Below the pieces are notes generated by a model that saw only the letters and a list, made by a program, of their open reading frames with translations, ran no database searches and was not told the DNA's origin. DNA of 64,000 nt from Shewanella sp. MBTL60-112-B2 (GTDB lineage Bacteria > Pseudomonadota > Gammaproteobacteria > Enterobacterales > Shewanellaceae), in NCBI RefSeq assembly GCF_019655055.1, contig NZ_BPFA01000022.1, positions 1-64,000 on the forward strand. The letters are read 5' to 3'. This document shows positions 1 through 9,277 of the stretch, in pieces (positions within the stretch are counted from its first letter, which is position 1; each line of letters opens with the position of its first letter). A program made the position numbers and the translations under genes.

Positions 1-211
1 CCGAAGGTCCCCTCCTTTCCCCCGTAGGGCGTATGCGGTATTAGCAGTCGTTTCCAACTGTTATCCCCCTCGACTGGGCAGATACCTAGGCATTACTCAC
101 CCGTCCGCCGCTCGTCACCTCAGGAGCGAGCTCCCTTGTGTTACCGCTCGACTTGCATGTGTTAGGCCTGCCGCCAGCGTTCAATCTGAGCCATGATCAA
201 ACTCTTCAATT
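1..211 (-). rRNA. rrs: 16S ribosomal RNA, 5' part (runs off window start)
   Basis: The reverse complement starts with the universal 16S 5' end (TTGAAGAGTTTGATCATGG, then CTCAG and the AACGCTGGCGGCAGGCCTAA segment at 150-185). It continues through the V1 region and helix 6-8 motifs to the window edge. Only about the first 210 nt of the mature RNA are present. The mature 5' end is placed at about 211 by analogy with E. coli. The upstream leader and promoters at 387-725 confirm that this is the start of an rrn operon transcribed leftward. Confidence 0.97.
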
Positions 212-386
212 AAAGTTTTTTTGCTTCTTCCACCTTACAAGTAAGGCTAAATCAGCGGCTCAACGAATTCTGTATTACATATTGCTATGAACACTCATTC
301 ATTAAGTAATTTTTTGATTGCCTCGTGAGAGGCAATTTCGAATAACTTAATCTCTGTGAGTGTCCACACAGATTTGCTTGTCATAT

Positions 387-398
387 TGTTAAAGAGCG
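387..398 (-). promoter_or_regulatory. rrn leader boxA antitermination site
   Basis: The minus strand reads GCTCTTTAACA, the rRNA boxA element bound by NusB/NusE. It is followed by a segment (about 350-385) that closely resembles the E. coli 16S leader (CAAATCTGTGTGGACACTC). This supports Nus-dependent antitermination of the operon. The leader from about 212 to 465 holds no gene. Confidence 0.85.
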
Positions 399-470
399 TG
401 CCAATTCTATTAAGGCAAAAGCCTTTCAAATGGCGCCTTAGACGCTTAGGTCGTTTGGCTGAGGAGGCGT

Positions 471-498
471 ATTCTACACTCTCCAGTGGCGGCGTCAA
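471..498 (-). promoter_or_regulatory. rrn P2 promoter
   Basis: On the minus strand, -35 TTGACG (493-498) and -10 TAGAAT (471-476) are 16 bp apart. A GC-rich discriminator (ACGCCTCC) follows, as in E. coli rRNA promoters, and the sequence upstream (500-530) is A/T-rich like an UP element. Confidence 0.8.
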
Positions 499-697
499 GC
501 GCTTATTTTAAGAAGTTTTTCAAGCGATGATTTCTTATACACTCTCGTGTTAACAACCATCATTCGAAGCTCTTAAAGCGTTTGTCACCTGAATCAAATC
601 TCCTAGGAGTTTTAACTCTCTAACACCGCTGCAAGTCCCGTTCTATCTAGCTTTTGCTAAGAGCGAATGGCCTGCTGTGCCGTGTCAGTGGATGCGC

Positions 698-725
698 ATT
701 ATAGGGATATCTCAGAGCAGCGCAA
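698..725 (-). promoter_or_regulatory. rrn P1 promoter with UP-like element
   Basis: On the minus strand, -35 TTGCGC (720-725) and -10 TATAAT (698-703) are separated by 16 bp. The -10 region and downstream sequence (CCCTATAATGCGCATCCACT, then GACACGG) nearly match E. coli rrnB P1. An A/T-rich stretch at 727-765 fits an UP element. The P1-P2 spacing is about 225 bp. The interval 212-835 contains no protein gene. Confidence 0.85.
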
Positions 726-835
726 GGGCAATAATGAATAAAATCGAACTTTTATAATCGTTTGCTCATAAAACCCACTGACTAGCCACTTTTTAGGCTT
801 TATAATGCTAAAAACACCATAATTAGGACTTTTAG

Positions 836-1393
836 ATGCCAAACTCTAGAAACAATAACCCACTACGCTCCTATAAAGGTGTCGTACCTACACTTAAACA
901 GGGTGTTTATATCGATGAGGCTGCTGTATTAGTCGGTGATATTACCCTTGATGAGGATGCCAGTGTTTGGCCTTTAGTTGCCGCACGTGGAGATGTAAAC
1001 CATATCTATATAGGTAAACGTTCTAATATCCAAGACGGTACGGTTTTGCATGTCACTCGAAAATCGCCATCACTGCCAGAGGGCCATCCTTTGATCATCG
1101 GTGATGATGTGACCATTGGCCACAAGGCGATGCTGCATGGTTGCAAAGTCGGTAACCGTATTTTGGTGGGTATGGGGGCAATTATTCTTGATGGTGCGGT
1201 ATTAGAAGATGATGTGATTTTAGGTGCTGGCTCGTTAGTGCCGCCGGGGAAAATACTCAAGAGTGGTTTTCTTTATGTTGGCAGCCCAGCCAAACAAGCA
1301 AGGCCGCTAACAGATGCTGAACTCGCCTTCTTACCGCAATCCGCTGACAATTATGTCAGGCTCAAGAATGAGTATTTACAAGAAGGCGTATAG
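836..1393 (+). CDS. yrdA: gamma-class carbonic anhydrase family protein (YrdA)
   Basis: This 185-residue left-handed beta-helix (hexapeptide-repeat) protein belongs to the gamma carbonic anhydrase-like family. Candidate metal-ligand histidines are H72 (TVLHV), H96 and H101 (TIGHKAMLHGC), the spacing typical of the family's trimeric metal site. Length and sequence fit E. coli YrdA, whose catalytic activity is uncertain, so an enzymatic role here is inference. It is transcribed away from the rRNA operon and convergent with the yrdB homolog, matching the E. coli yrd locus. Confidence 0.93.
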   Translation: MPNSRNNNPLRSYKGVVPTLKQGVYIDEAAVLVGDITLDEDASVWPLVAARGDVNHIYIGKRSNIQDGTVLHVTRKSPSLPEGHPLIIGDDVTIGHKAMLHGCKVGNRILVGMGAIILDGAVLEDDVILGAGSLVPPGKILKSGFLYVGSPAKQARPLTDAELAFLPQSADNYVRLKNEYLQEGV

Positions 1394-1417
1394 ATAGCCT
1401 CTATCTTTTACAGTTAT

Positions 1418-1696
1418 TTAGATAAGTACGACTCTTCCTTGCTCGTCGAACAATTCCTGTTCGATGAGCATTTCAACCTCTTCTTCTATGTCAAAACGAT
1501 ATTCTTCAAAGACAGCTAACGCTTTAGCTTCAAGCCCGTCATTATTTTGTTCAAATACGACAGATGAAAGTTGAGTTAATCTATTCAGACTAATGAGGCA
1601 CTCAATGTTTGCTCCCTGCACTTGTACTGGAAATACCACGCTTTGTGTTTGTGAGTCCCAATCTTGTAGATCCGGGAATAAAATACTTTGATTCAT
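1418..1696 (-). CDS. yrdB: DUF1488 family protein (YrdB-like)
   Basis: A 92-residue acidic protein of unknown function. The N-terminus (MNQSILFPDLQDWD) and the C-terminal Glu-rich segment followed by DEQGRVVLI line up with E. coli YrdB (DUF1488). It lies directly downstream of aroE with 23 nt between them and is probably co-transcribed. No catalytic motif, signal peptide or membrane segment is visible. Identification rests on synteny and end-to-end similarity recalled for the family. Confidence 0.85.
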   Translation of the reverse strand: MNQSILFPDLQDWDSQTQSVVFPVQVQGANIECLISLNRLTQLSSVVFEQNNDGLEAKALAVFEEYRFDIEEEVEMLIEQELFDEQGRVVLI

Positions 1697-1719
1697 TTCT
1701 ATCTCAAACTTATCTCAAT

Positions 1720-2535
1720 TTAAAGTTCGGCCCGAAGCTCAATCAATACCGACTCAACGCTTGGTTTTACTTTTCGCCAAATATAAAAGCTTTCAGCCGC
1801 TTGCCCCACCAGCATACCAAGACCATCTACTGTCTGTTTAGCACCCTGCGCTTTAGCCCATATGTTAAATGACGTCGGCTGTTTGCCGTACATCATATCG
1901 TAGCAAACAGTTTGTGATGTAATGCTATCGCTGCTTATATTAGGCACCTCACCACTTAGGCTTGATGAGGTTGAATTGATAATCACATCGTAACTTTTAC
2001 CCGCATGAGTTATCGGTAAGGAATTCACATCGCCATAACTTGAAAAGAGTTCAACCAGAGCCTCTGCCTTAGCTTGCGTACGGTTAACGATAGTAAGCTT
2101 AGCAATTCCAGCCTGTAATAATGGCAGCACACTGCCTCTTGCTGCGCCACCCGCTCCGACAAGGAGAACATTAAGCCCAGCGAGACAACCAAAGTTACGC
2201 TGCAAATCGGCAACTAAACCTAAGCCATCGGTATTATCGCCTCTGATCCTACCGTCGGCCTGTACCGATAAAGTGTTAACCGCTCCCGCCAACTTTGCCT
2301 GCTCGCTAAGCTCATCACACAGGGCAAATGCTTGCTCTTTAAAAGGCACGGTAACATTTGCTCCATAACCTTGATTAGCGACAAAATCCTTAAAGCTGGC
2401 TTCGAAGCCATCGATGGGCGCTAAGATGGCCTCATAACTTAATGACTGAGCAGTCTCTGTAGCAAACATGGTGTGAATTTGTGGGGACTTACTGTGCCCT
2501 ATCGGATTACCAAATACAGCGTATCGTTCAGTCAT
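1720..2535 (-). CDS. aroE: shikimate 5-dehydrogenase
   Basis: NADPH-dependent reduction of 3-dehydroshikimate to shikimate in the cytosolic aromatic amino acid pathway. The 271-residue protein shows the substrate-binding GHSKSP motif (13-18), catalytic Lys66 in NVTVPFKEQ, Asp103 in GDNTDG, and the nucleotide loop GAGGAARG (127-134) followed by NRT. The frame opens at a GTG six codons earlier (2553), but the ATG at 2535 places YAVFGNP as in characterised AroE proteins and has a GAG-containing ribosome site. It lies upstream of yrdB. Confidence 0.96.
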   Translation of the reverse strand: MTERYAVFGNPIGHSKSPQIHTMFATETAQSLSYEAILAPIDGFEASFKDFVANQGYGANVTVPFKEQAFALCDELSEQAKLAGAVNTLSVQADGRIRGDNTDGLGLVADLQRNFGCLAGLNVLLVGAGGAARGSVLPLLQAGIAKLTIVNRTQAKAEALVELFSSYGDVNSLPITHAGKSYDVIINSTSSSLSGEVPNISSDSITSQTVCYDMMYGKQPTSFNIWAKAQGAKQTVDGLGMLVGQAAESFYIWRKVKPSVESVLIELRAEL

Positions 2536-2706
2536 GTTTTCTACTCTAGCCACTAAAAATAGTAGTGTAACGTGGATTTTAACTCAGGCAATCTATTCTA
2601 CTGCAGTTATTTTCAATTAAGTCGATGACTCAAATTGCTAGATAAATTTATGCATTGGCTTGCTACACTGCCGAACAACTTATAAAAATACTGGTACAAG
2701 AAATAG

Positions 2707-3141
2707 ATGAAGTGGTTAAAAAAACTTGTTGGGAAAGACCCAGCGCTTAAGGACAGAGATCCAAACCAATCTAATGCTTATGATCGCATAGGTGGGGAGA
2801 AAGTTATTCGTGCGATTGCTCATCAGTTCTACGCACAGATGCAGCACAATGAGGCAACTCAAGAACTATTGGCTATCCATCGTGCGCCAATTGAGGAATC
2901 GGAGCAGAAGCTATTTGAATTTCTCAGTGGTTGGCTTGGTGGGCCGCAGCTATATCAGCAAAAACATGGCCACCCAGCATTAAGGGCTAGACATATGCCG
3001 TTTAAGGTCGACGAGGCCATGCGCGATCAATGGCTATTATGCATGAAGGCAGCAATAGAAATGGAAGTCACTGAGCCGCAGCACCAGCAAGCTATATATA
3101 GTGCTATCGCTACGCTAGCGGATCATATGCGAAACCAATAA
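2707..3141 (+). CDS. group II truncated hemoglobin
   Basis: A 144-residue 2-on-2 globin of the TrHbO group. It has the YDRIGG start of the fold, FLSGWLGGP before the F helix, the HGHPALRARHMPF segment with likely proximal His96, and the conserved Trp of the G helix in RDQWLLCM. Group II truncated globins bind O2 and are linked to oxygen or nitrosative stress chemistry; the role here is inferred. The gene sits alone on the plus strand between minus-strand aroE and hemF, so it is an insertion relative to the E. coli order. Confidence 0.93.
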   Translation: MKWLKKLVGKDPALKDRDPNQSNAYDRIGGEKVIRAIAHQFYAQMQHNEATQELLAIHRAPIEESEQKLFEFLSGWLGGPQLYQQKHGHPALRARHMPFKVDEAMRDQWLLCMKAAIEMEVTEPQHQQAIYSAIATLADHMRNQ

Positions 3142-3193
3142 CGCTTAAGAACATTATTGGTTCCACTGTACGGCTGCGCTTGATTCAAGAGCG

Positions 3194-4132
<939 letters not shown>

Positions 4133-4696
4133 TTAACCTTCTCTTATAATTGTTCCACTTCTGGCATCGATAATCGTAGAGGGTGACGCCTGACTCCCCA
4201 ACTCCCCTATCACCAACCCAGAAATAATACCTTCAAATTGCTGCTTCACCGCTGATGGCGACAAAGCTGGCTCTTGTCCTGATAAATTTGCGCTAGTCGA
4301 AACGATTGGTTTATCGATTGCGGCACATAAAGCTTTTACACCTTCATGGGCTGTAACCCGCACCGCTATTGAGTCAAAGGTACCACTGAGTAACTTCGAC
4401 AGCCCAGGCTTGATTGGCATGATAAAGGTGAAGGGACCCGGCCATTTACTCTGAGCAAATGCCAACTGTGGTGCGCTTAATTGAGATTCGTCGATATAAG
4501 GCAATAGCTGCTGATAATCACCAGCAACCAGAATGAGACCTTTCTGCCAAGGCCGCTGTTTTATCTGCAGTAGCAAATTAATTGCTTCATCGTTATCAGG
4601 ATCGCAACCTAAACCATAAACCGCTTCGGTTGGGTAGGCTATCACTCCACCTTGTTCGACTAACTTGGCCACATCAGCTGGTAATACTTGTAACAT
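4133..4696 (-). CDS. tsaC: L-threonylcarbamoyladenylate synthase
   Basis: A YrdC/Sua5-family enzyme that makes threonylcarbamoyl-AMP for the t6A37 modification of ANN-decoding tRNAs. The 187-residue single YrdC domain carries the [13 protein letters not shown] nucleotide/substrate signature near residue 21, the KQRP motif, and [11 protein letters not shown] near residue 135. The lack of a Sua5 C-terminal domain makes this the short TsaC type. It is in the conserved yrdD-tsaC order. Confidence 0.96.
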   Translation of the reverse strand: MLQVLPADVAKLVEQGGVIAYPTEAVYGLGCDPDNDEAINLLLQIKQRPWQKGLILVAGDYQQLLPYIDESQLSAPQLAFAQSKWPGPFTFIMPIKPGLSKLLSGTFDSIAVRVTAHEGVKALCAAIDKPIVSTSANLSGQEPALSPSAVKQQFEGIISGLVIGELGSQASPSTIIDARSGTIIREG

Positions 4697-4781
4697 CAGT
4701 CTCTCTTCACCTTATATAAACAGCACAATGTCAGCCGCTATCATTACTTAAAAGCGACATTAGTGAAAGTTAATATGATTG

Positions 4782-5345
4782 TTAAACGGGACGCTTATAT
4801 TTACAGTCCTTTTCAGGACATTCTAGACGCATACCTGCCGCCCCTTTGCGCTCAACTAAAATACCACAACCACAGTCAGGGCATGTTTCTGCAACAGGCG
4901 GATAGTTGACTAAGAACTTACACTTTGGGTATGCACTACAGGCATAGAAAGACTTACCAAAACGGCTTGTTCTATGCTCGATGTGACCCATTTTACACTT
5001 AGGGCAAGCGATCTCATCTTTGCTTTCACTCTGATCGTGCTTCTCTATATGGCTGCATACAGGGTAATTAGTGCAACCAATGAAAATACCAAACCGACCC
5101 GACTTAACCGCCAACTCATTACCACAATCAGGGCAAACTGAGCCTTCAATAACCTGCGTCTCTATCGACTCATGCTGCACCAGCGGTCGCGTGTAATCGC
5201 AACTTGGATAGTTATTACATCCAATAAAACCACCGTGCTTACTGTGCTTTACCGACAACTCGCAGCCACATTTGGGGCAAAGCTCAAACTCTTTCTCAAG
5301 AGCGTGCTCGTGCGTAGTAAACAGTTGCTGATCTATTTTGGCCAT
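4782..5345 (-). CDS. yrdD: topoisomerase I-type zinc-finger protein (YrdD-like)
   Basis: A 187-residue protein made almost entirely of four tandem CxxC zinc-ribbon modules resembling the C-terminal repeats of topoisomerase I (for example CPKCGCELS...GCNNYPSC, then CPDCGNELA...GCTNYPVC). There is no toprim or other catalytic domain. Nucleic acid binding is likely, but the biological role is unknown. It is first in the leftward yrdD-tsaC-hemF run. Confidence 0.9.
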   Translation of the reverse strand: MAKIDQQLFTTHEHALEKEFELCPKCGCELSVKHSKHGGFIGCNNYPSCDYTRPLVQHESIETQVIEGSVCPDCGNELAVKSGRFGIFIGCTNYPVCSHIEKHDQSESKDEIACPKCKMGHIEHRTSRFGKSFYACSAYPKCKFLVNYPPVAETCPDCGCGILVERKGAAGMRLECPEKDCKYKRPV

Positions 5346-5450
5346 GATTGTCTCAATTCATCTATATAGCGCTATTCTACCAAGGAATAGCCTAAGTTTT
5401 ATATTCCAATGTTAGAATTTAGTAAAAAGCAATGATATATTGTATTCAAT

Positions 5451-5482
5451 AAAATAAAGGGATAAAAATAAAGGGATAAAAA
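5451..5482 (+). repeat. tandem duplication covering the ribosome-binding site
   Basis: A 14-bp unit (AAAATAAAGGGATA) occurs twice in direct succession immediately before the start codon of the collagenase-like gene. It gives two copies of an AAAGGGAT Shine-Dalgarno-like sequence, of which the second is better placed. Confidence 0.7.
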
Positions 5483-7255
5483 ATGAATACACCCTCAAGG
5501 TTCGCTACAACTATTATAGCGGGTATGCTCGCCTCTCTATCAGGCTGTGCCAGTGTTGATCAACAAGCTATCAACCCACAAACCATTCAGCAAATCACTC
5601 AAGCGTCAGAAACTGAACTGTTTGATGCCCAAAATCCACTACTAACAACAGAGACTTTCTTACAAGCTAGTCTCGCGCTTGCCACCACTGAGAATGTCGA
5701 AACGGCTAATCAGCTGCTTTACTACTTCCGAGCTTTTAGTTATTACGGCCCAGTGGATGATCTTACCGATGCTGACACCGCTGCTTTAGCGGTAGCACTT
5801 GAGGAGCTCAGTGATTCAGGGTTACTCAAGAACCAAGCACGCATGCAGGAGCAATACGCTGTCACTCTATACCGTTACTTTGCAGATAACGATGCAGCAC
5901 AAGCCTTAGCTCCGTTACTGCCTCAGTTAGATGCACAGTTAAAGCAACTAGCAACATCAACACCGAATACTGGCAATGACTATGCTCTGTTAGAAACACT
6001 CAAAGCCTATGGTTTCCTCCTGAATAAGAGCCGTAAAGATGTCGACGGTGAACTTAACAAGGTATTACTAGCAGCGGATTTCAATACCCCGCTACTCGAG
6101 TTTGCAGCGAGTCCTGCAAGTATTCGTGCTGAAAATGATTGGCCACGTACCAATGCCTATTGGGCATTAGCGCTTTACCGCTTAGCCCTTCCGTCATCAG
6201 AAGATGGCGAGGAAACCGAGCAAGAGCTTGCCGTTGATGAAGCCGTAGCTGCAATAGCAAAAGCCGATGTCACACTTCGTGGAGATACCGCGAAAGATGC
6301 TTATACCGCAGGTTTTCATGTAAATGTATTTGGTGGCCAAGAGCTGTGTGAAGAGAATAGTGACATATGCCGAATTCCAGAGCTTAAAACAGCTCTATCT
6401 ATTGAGCATCATTGCTCTGATAGCCTATTTATATTGACCCAAGATCTAAATGAGCAAGAATTGGCTGAGAGCTGCACCAAACTGACCTCTCAAGAATCTA
6501 GCTTCCATAACGTGTTAGAGACTAAGCTCAAGCCAGCGCCTAATGATTTTAATAACGCTCTTAGGGTCGTAGCCTTTAAGAACTGGAGCCAATACCACTT
6601 AAATGGCCAACTTATTTTCGACATCAACACCGATAACGGTGGCATGTATATCGAAGGCACGCCTTCCAAGCCTGGTAACCAAGCAACTTTCTTTGCCTAT
6701 CGCCAATGGTGGATTGAACCAGAATTTAAAGTCTGGAACCTCAACCACGAGTATGTGCATTATCTCGATGGTCACTTCGTAAAATATGCAGGATTTGGAC
6801 ACTTCCCATCAAAAATGGTCTGGTGGTCTGAAGGTCTAGCCGAGTACATCTCTAAGGGTGATAACAACCCATCGGCACTTCGCGTTATTAAGCGTGATAT
6901 AGAAGAGGCTCCGACACTAGAGGAGATCTTTGCCACCGAGTATAAGGATGGCCAAGATAGAACTTATAAGTGGAGCTATATGGCTATTCGTTTCCTTGCT
7001 GAAAACCATCATGCCGACTTTGTACAGTTGAGCAAATACCTTAAGACAGACTACTTCGAAGGCTATGAGCAGTTGATGGCATCATTGACAGAGCATCAAC
7101 CTGAGTTTGCCAATTGGTTAAATACTCAGGTTGATGGCTTTAATGATAGCGAAGAAGAAACTAAGCCTAGACTGCACAAGCAAGGTCGTTATGACTACCG
7201 AGACTACCTGCAGCCACAGCATTTAGCACACGGTGAGAACCACTTGAAGTTCTAG
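5483..7255 (+). CDS. M9-family collagenase-like zinc metalloprotease, lipoprotein
   Basis: A 590-residue protein with a lipoprotein signal peptide (lipobox LSGC, Cys22) that suggests envelope anchoring. The zinc site is HEYVH at 422-426 with the downstream ligand Glu450 in WWSEGLAEY, the arrangement of peptidase family M9 (Vibrio/Clostridium collagenases). The N-terminal half is helical, like the M9 activator domain. It ends shortly after the catalytic region, so the PKD/PPC collagen-binding domains of larger enzymes are absent. Collagen as substrate is therefore unproven. It is a single gene inserted between yrdD and smg. Confidence 0.88.
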   Translation: MNTPSRFATTIIAGMLASLSGCASVDQQAINPQTIQQITQASETELFDAQNPLLTTETFLQASLALATTENVETANQLLYYFRAFSYYGPVDDLTDADTAALAVALEELSDSGLLKNQARMQEQYAVTLYRYFADNDAAQALAPLLPQLDAQLKQLATSTPNTGNDYALLETLKAYGFLLNKSRKDVDGELNKVLLAADFNTPLLEFAASPASIRAENDWPRTNAYWALALYRLALPSSEDGEETEQELAVDEAVAAIAKADVTLRGDTAKDAYTAGFHVNVFGGQELCEENSDICRIPELKTALSIEHHCSDSLFILTQDLNEQELAESCTKLTSQESSFHNVLETKLKPAPNDFNNALRVVAFKNWSQYHLNGQLIFDINTDNGGMYIEGTPSKPGNQATFFAYRQWWIEPEFKVWNLNHEYVHYLDGHFVKYAGFGHFPSKMVWWSEGLAEYISKGDNNPSALRVIKRDIEEAPTLEEIFATEYKDGQDRTYKWSYMAIRFLAENHHADFVQLSKYLKTDYFEGYEQLMASLTEHQPEFANWLNTQVDGFNDSEEETKPRLHKQGRYDYRDYLQPQHLAHGENHLKF

Positions 7256-7268
7256 GTTCTAGGTACAA

Positions 7269-7346
7269 TGCCAATTTGCGTCCATCCATGGCAAATTGGC
7301 ATAAGTGTTCTGACCTCTAGGGATAGAGGAAATGCGAATAAATGTA
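7269..7346. repeat. hairpin repeat, copy 1
   Basis: The copy contains an inverted repeat TGCCAATTTG (7269-7278) / CAAATTGGCA (7292-7301) followed by a 41-bp block (7306-7346) found again, identical, at 7522-7562. A further shared 19-bp block (GAACATTTATCGCCAGACA) lies at 7397-7415, so this copy carries about 50 extra bases between the ATAAATGT and ACATTTAT arms. Confidence 0.8.
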
Positions 7347-7485
7347 CGACTGAATGAATTCAGGAGGTAGAGTAACGCAGGACGCAGCTACCGATAGAAC
7401 ATTTATCGCCAGACACAAATCCCTTCTTACGCAATCCTTGCGTTCAGGCTTATGTTAGATGAAATAGCGCACATCCATGTACAAC

Positions 7486-7583
7486 GCCTATTTGTATCCA
7501 TCCATGGCAAATAGGCATAAATGTTCTGACCTCTAGGGATAGAGGAAATGCGAATAAATGTATGGAACATTTATCGCCAGACA
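7486..7583. repeat. hairpin repeat, copy 2
   Basis: Second copy of the element at 7269-7415. Its first hairpin has arms GCCTATTTG (7486-7494) / CAAATAGGC (7508-7516). These differ from copy 1 by a matched pair of substitutions that keeps the stem. The 41-bp shared block is at 7522-7562 and the 19-bp block at 7565-7583. The noncoding stretch 7256-7626 holds only these repeats and a terminator. Confidence 0.8.
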
Positions 7584-7585
7584 AA

Positions 7586-7614
7586 AAAGGAGGCTTAGGC
7601 CTCCTTTCTTTTAA
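7586..7614 (-). terminator. rho-independent terminator of the dprA-smg operon
   Basis: A 9-bp stem (AAAGGAGGC / GCCTCCTTT) with a 4-nt loop, flanked on both sides by A/T runs. On the minus strand it is followed by a run of T just after smg. It may also stop plus-strand transcription from the collagenase-like gene. Confidence 0.8.
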
Positions 7615-7626
7615 TCTTCTCGCTGG

Positions 7627-8100
7627 TTATGAGTGTAAGCGGCCATCGGGCTGCTCGAAGATGAGATCTTCCATCTGCTCATAAGCAGACTCATGACCCG
7701 GTGCATTAAATAACACCATCAAGATAACCCATTTAAGATCATCAAGATTCAAAGTTGGCTCATCAATTTCCATCACTCGGTCGACAACCATTTCACGAGT
7801 CTCGACATTAAGTACTTTAATCTGCTCTAGAAACAGTAAAAAACCACGACTCTCGACGTCAATTTTTTCCATCTCGGCTTTAGTGTAAATACGGAATGAT
7901 TGCTGATCATGGTTGCACAGATAAGGCGTACCAGCTTCCTGTAGGTCAGCTAAACGCTCTAACCAAGAAAGTGCCTTAATGATTTCACTTTGATGAAATC
8001 CAGCGCGAGTAAGTTCTTTCGTGAGTTCGTCTTCATCTACTAATAATTCGACTTCACTATGAACATAGTTTTCAAATAAATACATGAGGATATCAAACAT
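7627..8100 (-). CDS. smg: Smg family protein (DUF494)
   Basis: A 157-residue protein of unknown function, conserved next to dprA in many gammaproteobacteria. It matches E. coli Smg throughout ([16 protein letters not shown] start; [29 protein letters not shown]). The ATG at 8100 is chosen over upstream in-frame codons because it gives the family N-terminus and follows GAGGAG. It starts 2 nt after the dprA stop codon, implying translational coupling. Confidence 0.93.
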   Translation of the reverse strand: MFDILMYLFENYVHSEVELLVDEDELTKELTRAGFHQSEIIKALSWLERLADLQEAGTPYLCNHDQQSFRIYTKAEMEKIDVESRGFLLFLEQIKVLNVETREMVVDRVMEIDEPTLNLDDLKWVILMVLFNAPGHESAYEQMEDLIFEQPDGRLHS

Positions 8101-8102
8101 GG

Positions 8103-9206
8103 CTAGCTCCTCTTTAGTCTTGTGTAACCACCAGGGACTGCAGAAATCCATCCCTGCAGCTCGAGTTCAAGCAATTGCTCTAATACTAGCTCTATGGTTT
8201 TTCCACTATGCTCGACCACATCATCTATTGTTGTGGTCTCATAGCCAACACTAGCTAACAGCGAGGAAAATGGCAAATCAGAGGCGCTTTCACCCTCTAT
8301 ATGGTGACACGCTTTAACTTCTTCAAGGTGAAAGCGCGATAAAGAACTCACTTCTTCTAAAATATCAGTTAAAGTTTCGACCAATTTGGCACCTTCTCGT
8401 AATAATTTGTGGCATCCCTCACTCTGACCGCTTAGCACACTCCCCGGAACAGCAAATACCTCTCGCCCCTGTTCATTAGCAAGTCGCGCAGTGATCAATG
8501 AACCACTTTTCAGGCTGGCTTCAACCACTAATGTACCTATAGTTAGACCGCTAATAATCCGGTTTCGTTTCGGAAAATTTCCAGAAAAAGGCTTCACATC
8601 AGGCCAAAACTCAGAAACTACACAACCATGCTCTTGAATAGCATGGTAAATATCACGATGCCGCTTGGGATAGATAACATCAATCCCAGTACCTAGCACG
8701 GCGATACTGGGTTTACTAACCTCTATTGCAGCTCGATGCGCCACCCCATCAATACCTAGAGCCATCCCACTCGAAATAGCCATACCATTTAATGCTAACT
8801 CCGTGACTAACTCATGCGCTATCTTCTTACCACCCGGAGTGGCCTGCCTGCTGCCTACAACCGCCATTGCAGGAAACAATAACGCATTAGTATTACCTTT
8901 TAAAAACAACACAGGGGGAGGATCGTTAATCTGTTTCAACAATGGGGGGTAATTGGCGTCACCAAAACAGATAAGGTGATGATGTGCCTCAGCCTGCTGC
9001 CACGCTAAAGCCGCATCAACCAAGGCATGATTAGGTAAAAGATGAGATTGTAGTAACGACTCTGGTAAAGGCAACGCTTGTGGCTCGTGCGTTATTCTTT
9101 GCCTCAGTTCGGCTACATCCATGTAATTTATTAATTGTTTAATCCGAGCCGGTCCTAGCCCAGATACAGCAGAAACAACTAGCCAATCGACCAGTGTATC
9201 GTTAAT
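8103..9206 (-). CDS. dprA: DNA-processing protein DprA/Smf, probable non-AUG start
   Basis: Loads RecA onto incoming single-stranded DNA in transformation. The Rossmann-like core is clear ([43 protein letters not shown]), followed by a C-terminal winged-helix segment. The first in-frame ATG is at 9122, giving 339 residues. Codons upstream of it still encode a DprA-like N-terminal stretch ([18 protein letters not shown]) back to a stop codon at about 9219. That stretch has no ATG, GTG or TTG. An ATT at 9206-9204 preceded by AGGGA at 6 nt spacing is the best candidate start and would give 367 residues. If that is wrong, the gene is 8103-9122. Confidence 0.85.
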   Translation of the reverse strand: MNDTLVDWLVVSAVSGLGPARIKQLINYMDVAELRQRITHEPQALPLPESLLQSHLLPNHALVDAALAWQQAEAHHHLICFGDANYPPLLKQINDPPPVLFLKGNTNALLFPAMAVVGSRQATPGGKKIAHELVTELALNGMAISSGMALGIDGVAHRAAIEVSKPSIAVLGTGIDVIYPKRHRDIYHAIQEHGCVVSEFWPDVKPFSGNFPKRNRIISGLTIGTLVVEASLKSGSLITARLANEQGREVFAVPGSVLSGQSEGCHKLLREGAKLVETLTDILEEVSSLSRFHLEEVKACHHIEGESASDLPFSSLLASVGYETTTIDDVVEHSGKTIELVLEQLLELELQGWISAVPGGYTRLKRS

Positions 9207-9277
9207 AGTTTGTCCCTATAAAAAGTCGATGCCATCATCAAGATGGCATCGAAAGAAAAACTATAACTAACTCTAGT

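Noticed and set aside
295..498. Minus-strand open frame of 67 codons in the rRNA promoter region
   Set aside because: It covers the rrn P2 promoter and boxA leader and has no ribosome site or protein-like composition.
7256..7626. Repeats between the collagenase-like gene and smg considered as a CRISPR array
   Set aside because: Only two copies, with internal hairpins, unequal spacing and no spacer pattern or cas genes.
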